From [Phialemoniopsis] sp. UDSM-2020 (taxonomy: Eukaryota; Ascomycota; Sordariomycetes; Thyridiales; Thyridiaceae): a stretch of DNA of 64,000 nucleotides. Positions 22,055-34,002 of this stretch are shown piece after piece. Under the pieces are notes generated by a model. The model was not told where the DNA came from and ran no database searches. It saw only the letters and a program-made list of their open reading frames with translations. Where the stretch lies: NCBI GenBank assembly GCA_018873225.1, contig JAEILZ010000001.1, positions 3,286,001-3,350,000 on the forward strand, given 5' to 3'. Made by a program: the position numbers and the translations under genes. Position 1 is the first letter of the stretch. Each line of letters opens with the position of its first letter.

Positions 22055-25000
22055 ATGGACCCAGAGAAAGTCGAGGCATTGGCGCCACCAGCTCCTGCGC
22101 CGTTACAGCCTCAGCCTCCTCTGATACACAGCAAGGAAGAAGGGTCACCCCCGGCATCTGAAAAGCAGGCTGGGAGCAATGGAGAGCCTCGAAAGACGCA
22201 ACAGGACAAGGCCCGCCCCGAGCGCCAAGCTGCGATCAAGGACTATATCCGCATCTTTTCGTACGCCAAGAAATGGGATTTCCTGCTCATGGCCATTGCG
22301 GCTGTGGCAGCCATCGGCGCTGGCATTGTGAGTCTTTTCGAACGTTCTGGTGGGGTGTGTAAGTAGGAGTAGGTACTGACTCCCGGTAGACACTACCGTT
22401 GATGAATGTAGTCTTTGGGCAACTTGTCGGCGACTTCTCGAACTTTGACCCAAGCGCCGTCGACCCCAACACTGACGCGGGGGCTGTAATTCGCAGTTTT
22501 GAGAAGAGCCTCGACAAGCTCTCCTTGTACATCTTTGCTCTCTTCCTAGGACGCTTCTTCCTGAATTATCTCAACAAGGTACTGGATCCTCCGTGTTCTC
22601 GAACCCCCCGAGCGCTCATGATTGTCAGCCGTGCTAACAGCACTAGTTCTGCTTCCGGATGATCAGTATTCGCATGTCTGCGGCCATTCGAGCACACTAC
22701 CTGCAATGTCTCTTCCGTCAAACCGTCCATGTGCTCGATTCCATGCCGTCTGGAGCAGCTGCTGGCACCATCACAACAACCGCAAACACCCTGCAGACAG
22801 GCATTGGCGAGAAGTTGGGCACATACTTCGAGTTCAATGCCACCATTATATCTGCCATCATCATCGCTTTCACTCGCAATTGGAGGCTTACACTGGTGAC
22901 CTCCACAATGATCATCTTCATCCTGATAGTCATCAGCATCCTCCTCCCTTTTATTGTCAAGTTCCAGGGGCTGCTTACCAAGGTATGAAGAAGGCCCAAG
23001 TCTCCCTCTCGTCCATTGTACGGTACCCTAACACATAAACAGGCCGAGACCAAGGCAGGCTCAGTTGCCAGCGAGTCTTTCGGCAGCATCAAGATGATTG
23101 CAGCATGTGGAGCCGAGACTAGGATGGCGAAACGTTACTCGGAATGGGTACACAAAGCCCGGAAACATGGGCAGATGATGGCTCCGTTCATGGCCGTGCA
23201 ATTTGGTCTCATCTTCTTCGGACTGTATGGTGCTTTCGCTCTGTCGTTCTATTATGGCACCAAGCTATACGTGAATGGCCAGCTCAGCAATGTCGGTGAG
23301 GTCATCATCGTTCTGATGTCGGTAATGCTGATGGTCATATCCCTCGAACGGATATCAAGCCCACTGATCCAAGCTTCCAAGGCCATGGTGGCTGCCGCAG
23401 AGTTCTTTGCCGTCATCGACGCGCCTCTTCCTGAGCCTGGTACTCTCAAGGAACCCGATGTTTCTGCTACAGATGACATCGTCTTCTCGGGGGTCGACTT
23501 TGCCTATCCCAGCCGCCCACACGTTAAGGTCCTCAATGGCTTGAACATAGAAATCGAGGCTGGCAAGGTCACGGCCATCGTCGGCCCTTCCGGATCTGGC
23601 AAAAGTACCATTGTCGGTCTGATTGAGCGGTGGTACACTCTCAAAAATGACCAATATGTCATTGCCAAGACCGTGGAAAAAGATAAGGAGAAGGAGGCAG
23701 AAGAGAAGAAGAAGAAGAAGGAGGAGAAGAAAAAGAACAAGAAGGGCAAGAAGGACAATGATACTGCCGAAATTAAAGCTGAGGACTCTGCCGATTCCGC
23801 CGGGCCCATCATGTCTGGAGACGAAGGCATCCCCGTCGAGCTCAAGGGGAGCATCACTCTGTCGGGACATTCAATTAACGAGGTAGACATCAGATGGTGG
23901 AGGTCACAGATCGGTCTTGTACAGCAAGAGCCCTTCCTATTCAACGACACGATCTTCAACAATGTGGCCTACGGTCTCGTTGGCTCCGATAACGAGCATG
24001 CCACTGATGAGCGCAAAAAGGAATTAGTCGAAGAGGCTTGCAAGGAGGCCTTTGCAGACGAATTCATTGACCGTCTGCCCGATGGCTATCAGACCTTGGT
24101 TGGCGAGTCTGGCACTAAGCTTTCCGGCGGCCAGCGCCAGCGTATCGCCATTGCACGCAGCATCGCGAAGCAGCCCAAGATCCTAATTCTTGATGAGGCC
24201 ACCTCCGCTATCGACGTGCGTGGCGAGCGTATTGTTCAAGCGGCCCTGGAGAGGGTTTCGAAGAACCGAACCACAATCACCATCGCTCATCGTTTGTCCA
24301 CCATCAAATCTGCCGACAAGATCATCGTCATGCAGAAAGGGCGCAGTGTGGAATCCGGAACCCACGAAGAGCTCCTGAAGAACGAAGCTGGTGTCTATTA
24401 TGGTCTCGTCCACGCACAACAGTTGTCGTTAGGAGACGATTCGAGCGAAGACGAGCTGCAAGAGGAGAAGATTGACGACATTCTCGCGCGAGAAAAGAGT
24501 GCGGCGGTTTCCGAAGGCGAGAACCAAGCTTTCGTCCAGGGATGGAAGAATAAGGGCCTCTTCGGCAGCTTCGGCAAGCTTCTTCTTGAGCAGAAAACGA
24601 GAATCCCCAGCTATCTCATCGCTGTAATCGGCGCCATGGGTGCCGCCACTGCATCGCCCTTACAAGCTTACTTGTTCGCCAAGCTCATCGAGGTCTACGG
24701 CCTCAAAGGTGATGAGCTCATGCGAGAGAGCCGCTTCTGGTCCCTGATGTGGGTGGCATTGGCGGCTGGTGTCGGCATATCCTATTTCATGATGGGTCTT
24801 GTGGCCAACTACCTCCAGCACTTCATCTGCGCTACTTATCGCCAGCAATACTTCGTTTCCATTCTGAATCAGCGGACTATCTTCTTTGACCAAGAGGATC
24901 ATTCCGCAGGGACTCTCACCTCTCGAGTCGGTGGCGATCCTAAGCAACTCGAGGAACTCCTTGGGATCAACATGACCATGGTCCTGACGGCCATCTTCCA

Positions 25001-26372
25001 GATTGTCGGCTCGTTGATAATCTCCTTTGTGTATGGCTGGAAACTTGCTCTCGTCGCGCTTTGCGTGACAGTGCCCCTGGGACTTGGCGCCGGCTACTGG
25101 CGCGTCAAGTACGAGCTCGAGTTCGACCAGATGAACGCCGCTGTTTTCGCTGAAAGTTCCAAGTGGGCAGCAGAGAGCATCGGTGCCTTTCGAACTGTCA
25201 CCGCATTGACGCTCGAGAACGTGATCAACACCCGCTATGACGCACTTCTTGCTGGCCATTTATCGAAGGCCTTGCGCAGTGCCCGTTACAAAACTCTGAT
25301 ATTCGCTCTCGCAGACTCGATTAGTCTGGCATGTCAAGCCCTCATCTTTTGGTACGGCGGTCATCTTGTGGCCAAGGGGGAATACAATCCCTTCAACTTC
25401 TTCGTGTGCTATATGGCCGTCATTCAGGGCGCTGAGGCTGCCGGACAGGGCCTCTCCTTTGGCCCCAATGCAGCTCAGGCGACTGGGGCAGCCAACCGTA
25501 TCCTCAGCATCCGCGAGTCTCGCGAGAAGGAGACTCTCTCAGGCGAGACAATCAATGACACCGATGGCGGTGTGAAGATCGAACTCGAGGATGTGTACTT
25601 CAAGTACCCCACTCGCAATGTCTCGATCTTCAAGGGCCTCAACATCACCATCGAGAAGGGTCAATATGCCGCCCTCGTTGGTGCCTCTGGCTCTGGTAAG
25701 ACCTCTATTGTCTCACTGCTCGAGCGCTTCTACGAGCCCCAGCGCGGACGTCTTCTCTTCAACGGTACCGACGTCTCGGGGATCGACCTGCACGAGTACC
25801 GTCGCCTCATCTCCCTCGTCGCACAAGAAGCGACCCTATTCCAGGGCTCGATCCGGGATAATGTACTCTTGGGTGTCGAGGAGGGCAGTGTGACCGAGGA
25901 GCAGCTACACCAAGCGTGCCGCGATGCCTCCATCCATGACTTTATCATATCCCTCCCCGAGGGCTACGACACCGATATTGGAAGTAAGGGCGTCTCGCTC
26001 TCGGGCGGACAGAAGCAGCGCCTCGCCATTGCGCGTGCTCTGGTGCGCGACCCGCGTGTCCTGCTTCTCGATGAGGCGACGTCCAGTCTCGACTCGGACA
26101 CGGAGAAGTTGATCCAGACTACTTTTGAGCGGGTTGCCAAGGGCCGCACCACGGTGGCAGTAGCGCATAGACTGAGCACGATCCAGAAAGCGGACGTGAT
26201 TTACGTGCTCGGCGAGGGCAAGGTCCTGGAAAAGGGCAACCACGCAGAGCTTCTCCGGATGAAGGGTGTGTACTGGCACATGGTAAGCTCCAGTCCCCTT
26301 AATGCAACGTAAGAAATGATTGCTGACTCTTTTGATTCGAAACAGTGCCAGAGCCAGGCCCTTGACAGATAA
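22055..26372 (+). CDS. Full-size ABC transporter, subfamily B (MDR/P-glycoprotein type)
   Basis: ATP-driven exporter with TMD-NBD-TMD-NBD order, probably in the plasma or vacuolar membrane. The substrate is unknown. Exons are 22055-22327, 22390-22578, 22647-22982, 23043-26282 and 26346-26372, giving 1354 aa. The small last exon adds CQSQALDR; reading through its intron gives a false end at 26312. NBD1 has Walker A GPSGSGKST (about 447), Q-loop VQQEPF (about 558), signature LSGGQRQR (about 626), Walker B ILILDEATSAID and H-loop AHRLST. NBD2 has GASGSGKTS (about 1145), LSGGQKQR and LLLDEATSSLD. Both ATP sites therefore look catalytically complete. A Lys/Glu-rich segment (about 475-520) sits between Walker A and the Q-loop of NBD1, where other family members have a short loop. 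The cytosolic N-terminus is Pro-rich. Pmd1-like leptomycin-resistance proteins are the nearest named relatives I can suggest. Confidence 0.93.
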
Positions 26373-26881
26373 TCTGCCCACCCTCAATGTCGGAAATAGC
26401 TGTACAATATGTATTTTATCATTGGGTTTGACATCTCCAGGACATATATATAGGCGATTACCTCCCACCGGCAACTTCGGATAGACATTTGGCATAACCC
26501 ACATCGGCCCCCCAGCTCCTCTTCACAAACGCACTTCTACACTCCGCACACTGTACTCTTCAATGTTCATAGATACCCATATCACTGCTCTCCATGTATC
26601 TCGGGCCCAGCAACATACCCCGGTCAATACCTAGACAATAGACAAAAAAAATACTTGTCTCAACATATCCATGATACAACCACCTTGACAGTACTGACGC
26701 CCTGCTTTTGCAGCTTGTGATACAAGAATCCCACAGGTGATTTTCTACTCTGACCTAGTAAAAGGTAGTAATTAGGTAGTCTAACAGCGCCCTGTTCGCT
26801 CAGACGTCGGAACGAATTCAGGGGTCGCGGTGAAGAAACTGGTACTAGGTTCATATTGATAATACAGAGATTACTAAGCAA
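26373..26881. other. 3' flank of the ABC transporter gene and tRNA 5' flank
   Basis: This AT-rich spacer holds the probable 3' UTR of the transporter. I see no coding signal. Confidence 0.5.
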
Positions 26882-26953
26882 TCCCAATTAGTATAGTGGC
26901 TAGTATGCAGCCTTGTCACGGCTGAGACCGGAGTTCGATTCTCCGATTGGGAG
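26882..26953 (+). tRNA. tRNA-Asp(GTC): tRNA-Asp, anticodon GTC
   Basis: The 72-nt cloverleaf folds fully. The acceptor stem pairs TCCCAAT (26882-26888) with ATTGGGA (26946-26952), with discriminator G. The anticodon stem CAGCC/GGCTG encloses the loop TTGTCAC with anticodon GTC. The T arm is CGGAG-TTCGATT-CTCCG, which also supplies the B box. There is no intron, and CCA is not encoded, as normal in eukaryotes. A run of seven T starts six bases after the 3' end. It lies alone between two protein genes. Confidence 0.96.
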
Positions 26954-26958
26954 ACTTC

Positions 26959-26965
26959 TTTTTTT
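26959..26965 (+). terminator. RNA polymerase III terminator of tRNA-Asp
   Basis: Seven consecutive T on the plus strand, closely after the tRNA 3' end, as expected for Pol III termination. Confidence 0.85.
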
Positions 26966-27467
26966 GCTCCTCCTCTCAACTCTTCCCTTCTCTGTCTTGG
27001 TCTTCGTCGGGAAAGCCTGGTATTCTTTCTTTCCAAGATATCCGTTCGTGTGGCTAGTGGTATGCCCTCTTGTTGACTTGATAGCGGTCAGTCGATTCCT
27101 CGGCATGCCATGAGTGTAAGGGGAGTATCATAGAACTCGAACTTCAAGGGAAACATGGCAGTAGACCAGGCAAAGGGTTGGCTGGTGCGAGTCTTGAAAG
27201 GAGGGGCTATATCACTTCCTCAATTCGAACAGATCAGTAATCCGCAAGTATACGTTGTCTTGCCGAGCTCCTAGACTCGCCTTCATCGATGAGTGTGACG
27301 TTCACTCGAGGTGTGGAGGACTGTTCATCAAACTGAAGTCATATTGACAAGTCTAAGACGCTATTTCTTCTACCCAGAATATCGCCGCAAAGTCTAAGGT
27401 ATAGCCAGTCGTAGTAGGATATTCACGGCTGAAGTCCTGCCCCAAACGCCACATTCGCGAAGTGCAA
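26966..27467. other. Intergenic region between tRNA-Asp and the hydrolase gene
   Basis: This stretch probably contains the 3' UTR of the minus-strand hydrolase gene. I see no supported gene. Confidence 0.5.
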
Positions 27468-28714
27468 TCAATCACTCGTGTCCTCCTCACCCCAGAATCT
27501 GTACATCAGATCCAACGTCTCTTTGCTGTGAGTCATGGGAAAGTCATGCCCGCCGCCGACAGTTGTGACGTCTGGCACCTTGTCCCGGCCACCCATGATG
27601 GGGAGCGCATCAGTTTTGAAATCATCCGGGTTCACGACTTCGTCTTTGCGACCGAGCACTACACACACACTGCGTGCAGGACGCTCGGCTAGCGCCTTGT
27701 AGACATCCTGCTGCCCGAATAATGGGGCGTAACGAACGCAGCTCAGAAAGGCGGGAACGAAACCGACGTGGTTCTCGAGCATCCATTGCACGTAACGCAT
27801 GACCCGGGCATTGAGGGGTGTAGGATCACCGTCGTGCATGAGTTCGGCGGCTGCGAGCTCGACGGCCTTGACACTCTTGGCATCCACAGCGTTGGCGAGG
27901 ACTTCCTCCTCAGTATCCACGATTCGGTTCTTGGCACTGCTGGCGATGGGTTTCCGCAGCCGCTGGCGCGTCATGGCAGAAAGAAGTCGATCCGGGACGA
28001 AGCCGCTCTGGAAGACGAAGCGCGCAACGGCGCCGAAGCTAGCCTCACGGATCATGCCGGCCGGTGCCAGGAGCACAAGAGAGCGAACCATGTTCGGGAA
28101 AGAGGCGGCTAAGTGGACGGCGATGCCTCCGCCCATGGAGTAGCCGATCAAGTCGAAAGCGCCATCGCCGGTCCAGGACAAGGGTGAAGACGCCAGGGCT
28201 AGAAGGGCCTGAGAGGCATACAAGCGCGCGTCGTGAGGGAGATCACCGACACCGTCAGAGAAGCCGCGTCCCCAGAGATCAAAGAGCATGACGCGGTGGC
28301 CCTTTTCAGCCAAGCCGCGGGCGAGGAAGGTCAAGGTTTGACACGTTGTAGAGATGCCATGTATGAACAGGGCTTTGCGACCTGTCTCGGGCCCAAACTC
28401 GTACACACGTATGGAACCATACTGTAGGCCATGTAAGTAGGAGACAAGCACGCGGACAGAAGGGACCTTACCGGAGTGGAGACATCCCGAGCACCCGGAA
28501 ATGCATCCGGTTTGTAGTCGAGCTTCAGACGAGCCTCCTCGTCGAGCTCAGGCAAGATGGTGCGCAGAGGCGACGCGAGGGAAAGTCGTTGCGGTACCGG
28601 ATACAGTGCGTGTCGGAGTATTGATATAACTGCCGCAGTAGCGACCGCGGTAGTGACCACGATGACAGCGGTACTGCCACCATGCCTCTCCCAGGCTCTC
28701 GAGATGAAGTCCAT
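27468..28714 (-). CDS. Alpha/beta hydrolase with an N-terminal membrane anchor
   Basis: A serine hydrolase of the alpha/beta fold (Abhydrolase_1 or 6 type). Its substrate cannot be read from sequence; an ester or lipid is likely. Exons are 28714-28472 and 28421-27468, giving 398 aa, with a 50-nt GTAAGG...TACAG intron in phase 0. A hydrophobic segment at about 15-36 (AVIVVTTAVATAAVISIL) should anchor it to a membrane. The oxyanion region is FIHGIS, the nucleophile elbow is GYSMGG with Ser176, the acid is probably Asp341 (GRKDEV), and the base is His373 (GGGHDFP). The triad is complete and correctly spaced. A cap-like helical section lies between about 205 and 300. Reading only the second exon gives a false N-terminus. 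Confidence 0.88.
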
Positions 28715-29112
28715 CTTTGATCAGTCTTTTTGAGTGTAGCATGGATCACAACACGGAATGGCGTACAAATGCAGGCAAAACAAAAGGTATAAAAATGCGG
28801 CAGAAGAGCAAATAAAAATAAAATAACTAGGCAAGTTACCCTGAGGGAAGGAAGGGGTCACATGCGATTTACTGAATCACAAGTGTGTCGTGATAGGCCC
28901 AATGGACAGGAACAGGGAAGTTGTGCCTGATGACGATGGTGCTTATCAGGAGCACTAATAAAGAGATGCTGGAGAGGAAAGCGAGATGTGGTGGGCTGTC
29001 GCATATGTACCAAGGTATGTACTAACGGCTCAGGTTTGAGCTAGGGAGCCTGGGAGCCCAGGCACTTATCATTCTTCCTCTGGCAGATCATAAATGAGAC
29101 TGTTGGGATGGG

Positions 29113-29147
29113 GACGATAAACATCGACGATAAACATCGACGATAAA
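29113..29147. repeat. Tandem repeat, 13-bp unit, about 2.7 copies
   Basis: The unit GACGATAAACATC occurs twice perfectly and a third time in part. Confidence 0.85.
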
Positions 29148-29389
29148 TAGATCCCAACTAATTGAATGTCGAGGCGTCTTACACGTGGCGCAGGGGGTCT
29201 GTTGGCACGCTTGTATTGATGATTCGAACTCCTCCCTCGTGTCACACATGCATCACCCTGAAGACTCAAGAGTGACAGCCTCTCGGGGATTCCAAAAACA
29301 ACTTGCCGAAAGATAAGAGCGCTTTCTTAAAGTCATTCAACAGCTGCCAATGCCTACTTTCCTTACTGCCTAAGTAGCAGAAAGCAGGG

Positions 29390-29407
29390 TACCTGAGTAC
29401 TCAGGTA
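29390..29407. repeat. Perfect 18-bp palindrome
   Basis: TACCTGAGT followed by its exact reverse complement ACTCAGGTA. The outer bases match the recurring TACCT/AGGTA spacer motif. Confidence 0.85.
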
Positions 29408-30227
29408 AGTATGGAAGCGGTACCCCAACCATGTCTGCCTGGGGAAGAGCTCGAGTGCTCGGGCTAGATTGGCTACTCTCTCCGTTTGAGCCTCTATATA
29501 CTTAGGTAGACTGTAAAGGATTATACAAGACTGTTCATTGTTGAAAGCATTCTAAATCGAACGTCAGGCAGTCCTGGATCCATGATCAAATGCAAGCACT
29601 TGAGCGGCGCTGTAACCCCACCATGTTCCCGCCACGACCCCTGTATCACCCTCTGGGCCTCTGCAGGCTAGGCTGACGGCATAGCGTCAAATTGGTCCCT
29701 CACCTCCCTTATTAGCGCCTCCGGCTGCCGCCGAGGAAGCCTTATTGGGGTACCACGGGGCAGATAAGGCGTTCCCCATGCGCACTGATAAGAATTCTGT
29801 CATATCAGTCAGTCTGGTGTCTCGTGCCTGTGCAGTCGACATCCTCCGACTCCGCCTTCAACCAAGCGACCGTTCTGGTCGAACCTCCAAACAACTGAGC
29901 ACTATTATACATGATAATCGGATTTATCACCTGAATCTGTTGGTTCTGTGGCGTCTTGTGAGTGTTGTGGTGTTCCCGCTCCTATCCCAACTCAGGGTGG
30001 ACGATTAGTCTACTCAGTCTGTCCGCCTCAGCTCGAAACTCTTCAATAAGACGCGGTGGTCTTGATCCCGTTTGACTATCGCTAATGACTTATTTCGATC
30101 TATAGCAACCACCTTTTACCTACGAATTTCGTATCATTTCTTCTCGTCATCAGCGCGTTTGACCTCTCGCCACTCAACCCTTGGAACGTGTGGCAATCAC
30201 TTTCCACCTTCGTCCCCATGAAGCACA

Positions 30228-32211
30228 ATGGCACACCTTGAAGGGAGTGCAGGAAGACCGATCGAGATTCATGATGACGATCACGATTCAGGCAGCTCCC
30301 GTACAGACAGTCCTCATGGCTCCTTTACGGTTGATGTTCTCAGAGCCGGTATCTGCCCCTTACGAACATCACAGTACCACGACCAAGAGTGCTCTCTCTA
30401 TTTTGACTGTCCCACCCACCTAGTGGGAAGGGCGCATTCTGAGACTGGACAGGACTTGAGAGGGGACGATGGAGACCACAGTGAGGACGATGAGCCGCGG
30501 GCAAACTCTCTCGACGAGCAGGATAACCTTGTGGGTGTGCATCAGGCTGTGGAAGACCCCAGTATTGTCGCGGGCGGCATCGGGGAAGAAGACGAACAGG
30601 ATGCGCCACGGGACTCCGATTCGGATATATATGCCATGTCCCAAGATGGTGGGGAACATTTTCTCGACGAGGGTACTGCGGGCGCATATGAGCCCACGGT
30701 CGAAGATGAGGATTCCGCAGCGAACGCAGCTCGCCGAACCCGGCCGCAAACTTTGAGTCTTGATACGGCAGGCCCACTAGAGGTCGTCGACTTGACAAGA
30801 GAAACACCGGAGCCAGAAAATCAGACCTTTCAAAGAGCCGTCGATCTTCCAGAGAGACTGTCAAGAGAATTACCAAGATCTCCGCCCCCTCCAACCCCCC
30901 CGCCCCTATCGCCCGCACACAGACGAGCTCGAGGGCAGTTTGCTATCCCAACCCCGGACCAGCCGCAGGCAAGAGAGCACAGAAGACCTTCAGACTTTGC
31001 CTTGCCCCGGTGGCAACCAGATGCAGAAGTCACGTACTGCCCAATATGCCACACACAATTTAGTATTTTTGTGCGGAAGCATCATTGCCGGTTGGTGGAC
31101 CCGATGAACTCTTTTAAGATGGTATTCCTCTAACTGTGCACAGGAAATGCGGTAGAGTTGTCTGTAATAGTTGCTCGCCTCACCGAATAACGATCCCGTA
31201 CCAGTATATTGTGCAGCCCCCAGGCGCTCCCCGTCCGCTGTCTCAAAGATACTCTACCGCTTTCATGGGGAGCGAAGGAGGCTATACAGACTTCAGTACT
31301 CTTGGCGGAGGAGAGAAAGTTAGGTTATGCAACCCATGCGTTCCTGATCCGAATGTCACACCACACCAGGCTTTGGAGCCAGCGACACATAGGACCCATT
31401 CCAGGTCTCAGAGTAACGCCAGCGGGGTGTTTCCTGGCGGTGAAAGTCGCCGCTATGGGACGTATTTTGGACCTGGACCCGGGAATGATGCCTTATCTAG
31501 GAGTCGCAGTGTATCAATGGTGAGTCTTCTTGTGCAGTGGCTTCCCTGGACGGTGGTTGGGGGTTACTAACAACTTTGTAGAATTCCACGGCCGGGGCCT
31601 CGTCGAGTAGACCACCCAATGTTCCCTATCTGTCAACCCAGTCTCGCATCCTAGCAGGAACACCACCAGCCTATATGCCCTATTCCTCAGCCTCTGGGGC
31701 CCAGGAGTCAAATCCGCTGTACACCCGTTACCGCTCTCTTCTTGATGTCCACTTGGGCCCTTCCTCGTCCACCCCCGCCCTCCAGCAGCGCAGCCTGCCA
31801 CCGCCACCGCAGATACCCGAGGAGGACGAATGTCCCGTTTGCCACCGGGAGCTCCCGTCCCGGGCATTGCCAAACTTTGAAGGTCTACGGGAGGCCCACA
31901 TCAACATATGCATCACATCACACAGTGCCTACGGTAGCACGCCCACCGCTGCTGCTACCGTAAGCCAGGGGGGTCTTTCAACGTCACCGCCTCCACCCCC
32001 GAGGAGAACTGGCATGTTCCCCTACCTCGCTACGGAGAAGGACTGCGTCGACTCGGCAGAATGTACCATCTGCCTCGAGGAGTTCGAGGTTGGCGTCCAG
32101 ATGGCAAGGCTCGAGTGCCTATGTCGGTTCCATAGAGCGTGCATTCGGGCCTGGTTCGTCAACCACCCAGGAAGGTGCCCGGTGCATCAGCATGACAGTT
32201 TCGGGTACTGA
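30228..32211 (+). CDS. FYVE and RING finger protein, probable endosomal E3 ubiquitin ligase (Pib1-like domain pair)
   Basis: It combines a PI3P-binding FYVE finger with a C-terminal RING, like yeast Pib1, so endosome or vacuole ubiquitination is likely (inference). Exons are 30228-31090, 31144-31519 and 31582-32211, giving 622 aa. The first 270 residues are acidic and then Pro-rich. FYVE begins at the WQPD (WxxD) motif, followed by CPICHTQF and RKHHCRKCGRVVCNSC. The second intron (GTTGGT...CACAG) splits the R in HHCR. The last FYVE CxxC is LCNPC. A ZnF-like CPVCHRELP occurs at about 487. The RING is CTICLEEFEVG...LECLCRFHRACIRAW...RCPVH. The final ligand is His rather than Cys. A further 75-nt GT-AG interval at 30349-30423 would remove 25 codons without changing frame, giving 597 aa. 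Confidence 0.87.
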
Positions 32212-34002
32212 TGTCACGGTGGAAATGGTGTTGTTTTCTTCTACCACTCCTTGCAATTGGAGCCAAGCGATCCGTTATTCTCATCTTCCCTACCTTGTCC
32301 GCCTATTTAGACAGTCCCTTCCCTCGTTCTACTTGCATTGGGCTGGTCAAGTCTTGATTTGTAATCTTCTTCCTTTTTTCCAGTCTCACGGCACATGAAC
32401 TCACCATATCACTACAACAGGGCATGATTGTCCTATGCACAATACCCGTACCAGCTTTTTGCTTTACTACACTCTTACTCCTGCTCAATCACCCAGGTCG
32501 GCCTCGTGCTGAGCTGTCGCATCTGAAACTTAGCGTCCCTTCATAGTCTTTTCAGCCTGATCACAAAGAGCGTGAATAGCGTTCGGTCCCAGAATCATAT
32601 CTGATTTACAATAAAATCATAATTGGGGATTCTCATATACCGATGTTCTTTCTCATGCGATATTTGGGCTCCTTGGGATAGACATGATGTCCAGGTTCGA
32701 ACAAGTGATCCCGTGAAGTCTTTCAAAGTCTCTCAGAAACGACTGCCCGAGCATACATAGGCCTAACACAGCTGCTTTCACTGGCATGACGATTGCTACC
32801 GGCTGTGACACCACGTGTCGACTGTGTAGTCAAAGGTCTTGGCTCGTGGTTCATGAATCGTGGTCAGGGGCTTTGCTGATGTAGCGACCTTCTGCTGCTC
32901 ATGGCTTACACACAGCGACCTTTAGCTTCGAAAGACTACGCCCATCATACGTGTCTGAAGCTCACACATGGGTTTCTTATAGGTGATGAAATCTCCTCTT
33001 CAGTTGAGTAATCGCCACGACATGCGCGAGAACTTTGGCGTTGTTGTGCTAGATCCGTCGGGAGGTATGTATGGCGGCATATCACGGGTGAGTGGGTCTG
33101 AGTCTTTCAATCACCTCCCGCCATCATGCCCGTATCTCATCCACGAGCAACATATAATCAGAGCAGAAAACAAGACCTTTCACTTACGGCCATAGATGGT
33201 AGAGAATTCGGGATCCCGTCCGCTCTCCCATAGACAAGCTACCAATCGCTGAATCAGTACTCAGGTCGGTGACGACTGGGGAATCCTCGGTGCTGTAAGT
33301 TTTCTTTTTTTTTTTTTTGCAGGTTGCTATAATTTTGATGCTCAGATCAACCGCCTCCAAGTGTTTCCTTTTTGGTAACTCAACTCAGACGGCAATCTTG
33401 ATAAGATTTAGTTTGGACTGGCATGCGAGTTTGATTCAGAGGGTTGACTTCCAAGTAACATTGTCAGGAGGTATTGAATCAGTATTGGATTTGGTAATTA
33501 CTAGACACACCCCTAGTAGGGCTGTTCTGATTTCCATGTCTTGTAGGATATACAACTTGCAAGAAAAACTGTTGAAAGAAAAGTGAGACACAAAGCGATG
33601 TCCGATCTGTCTGAGGTGAGGCTCTGCTAAAACAACGCCATTCTCAACCACTTCTTCCCACCAATTTTCCAAGGCCGCTCACTATTTAACCCTTCTTTCG
33701 TCCTCTTGATGTGGAAGCCTGTGTGATTGATCCCTTCCAGACTCCCAATATCCAACCCGCAACCTTTACCAACCCAGACAAAGAAGAAGGACAGTAGAAA
33801 ACAAGTTGACTATTAAAGGATGGAAAGTATGCGAGAAACGGGGTATCAAGCCTCTTCTTCGCGACGCTGAAAGGTATCTCGAAGGACTGGCCTCGAAGGA
33901 AGCACGCACGCATCATCACTCGCAAAGTATTGAGCAAGCGCCGTCTTGCACCCGCATCACATCTCACTCATGCGAGAATATACGCCCTCGCCTGCCCCCG
34001 AT
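32212..34002. other. Convergent intergenic region between the FYVE-RING and tricalbin genes
   Basis: About 1.8 kb between two stop codons. A long T run ending in GCAG lies near 33301-33323. It resembles a splice acceptor, but no exon with motifs follows. Short open frames here were not supported. Confidence 0.45.

Larger units (their letters stand above)
28715..30227. other. Divergent promoter region between the hydrolase and FYVE-RING genes
   Basis: About 1.5 kb. It contains a 13-bp tandem repeat (29113-29147) and an 18-bp perfect palindrome (29390-29407). The part before 30227 is CT-rich, like a fungal 5' leader. I see no gene. Confidence 0.5.

Noticed and set aside
24660..26504. Two 199-codon minus-strand frames opposite the ABC transporter
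   Set aside because: They lie against conserved NBD and TMD sequence. They arise from codon bias.
33301..33330. Long T run ending in GCAG, like a strong splice acceptor
   Set aside because: No exon with protein motifs follows, and no donor fits.
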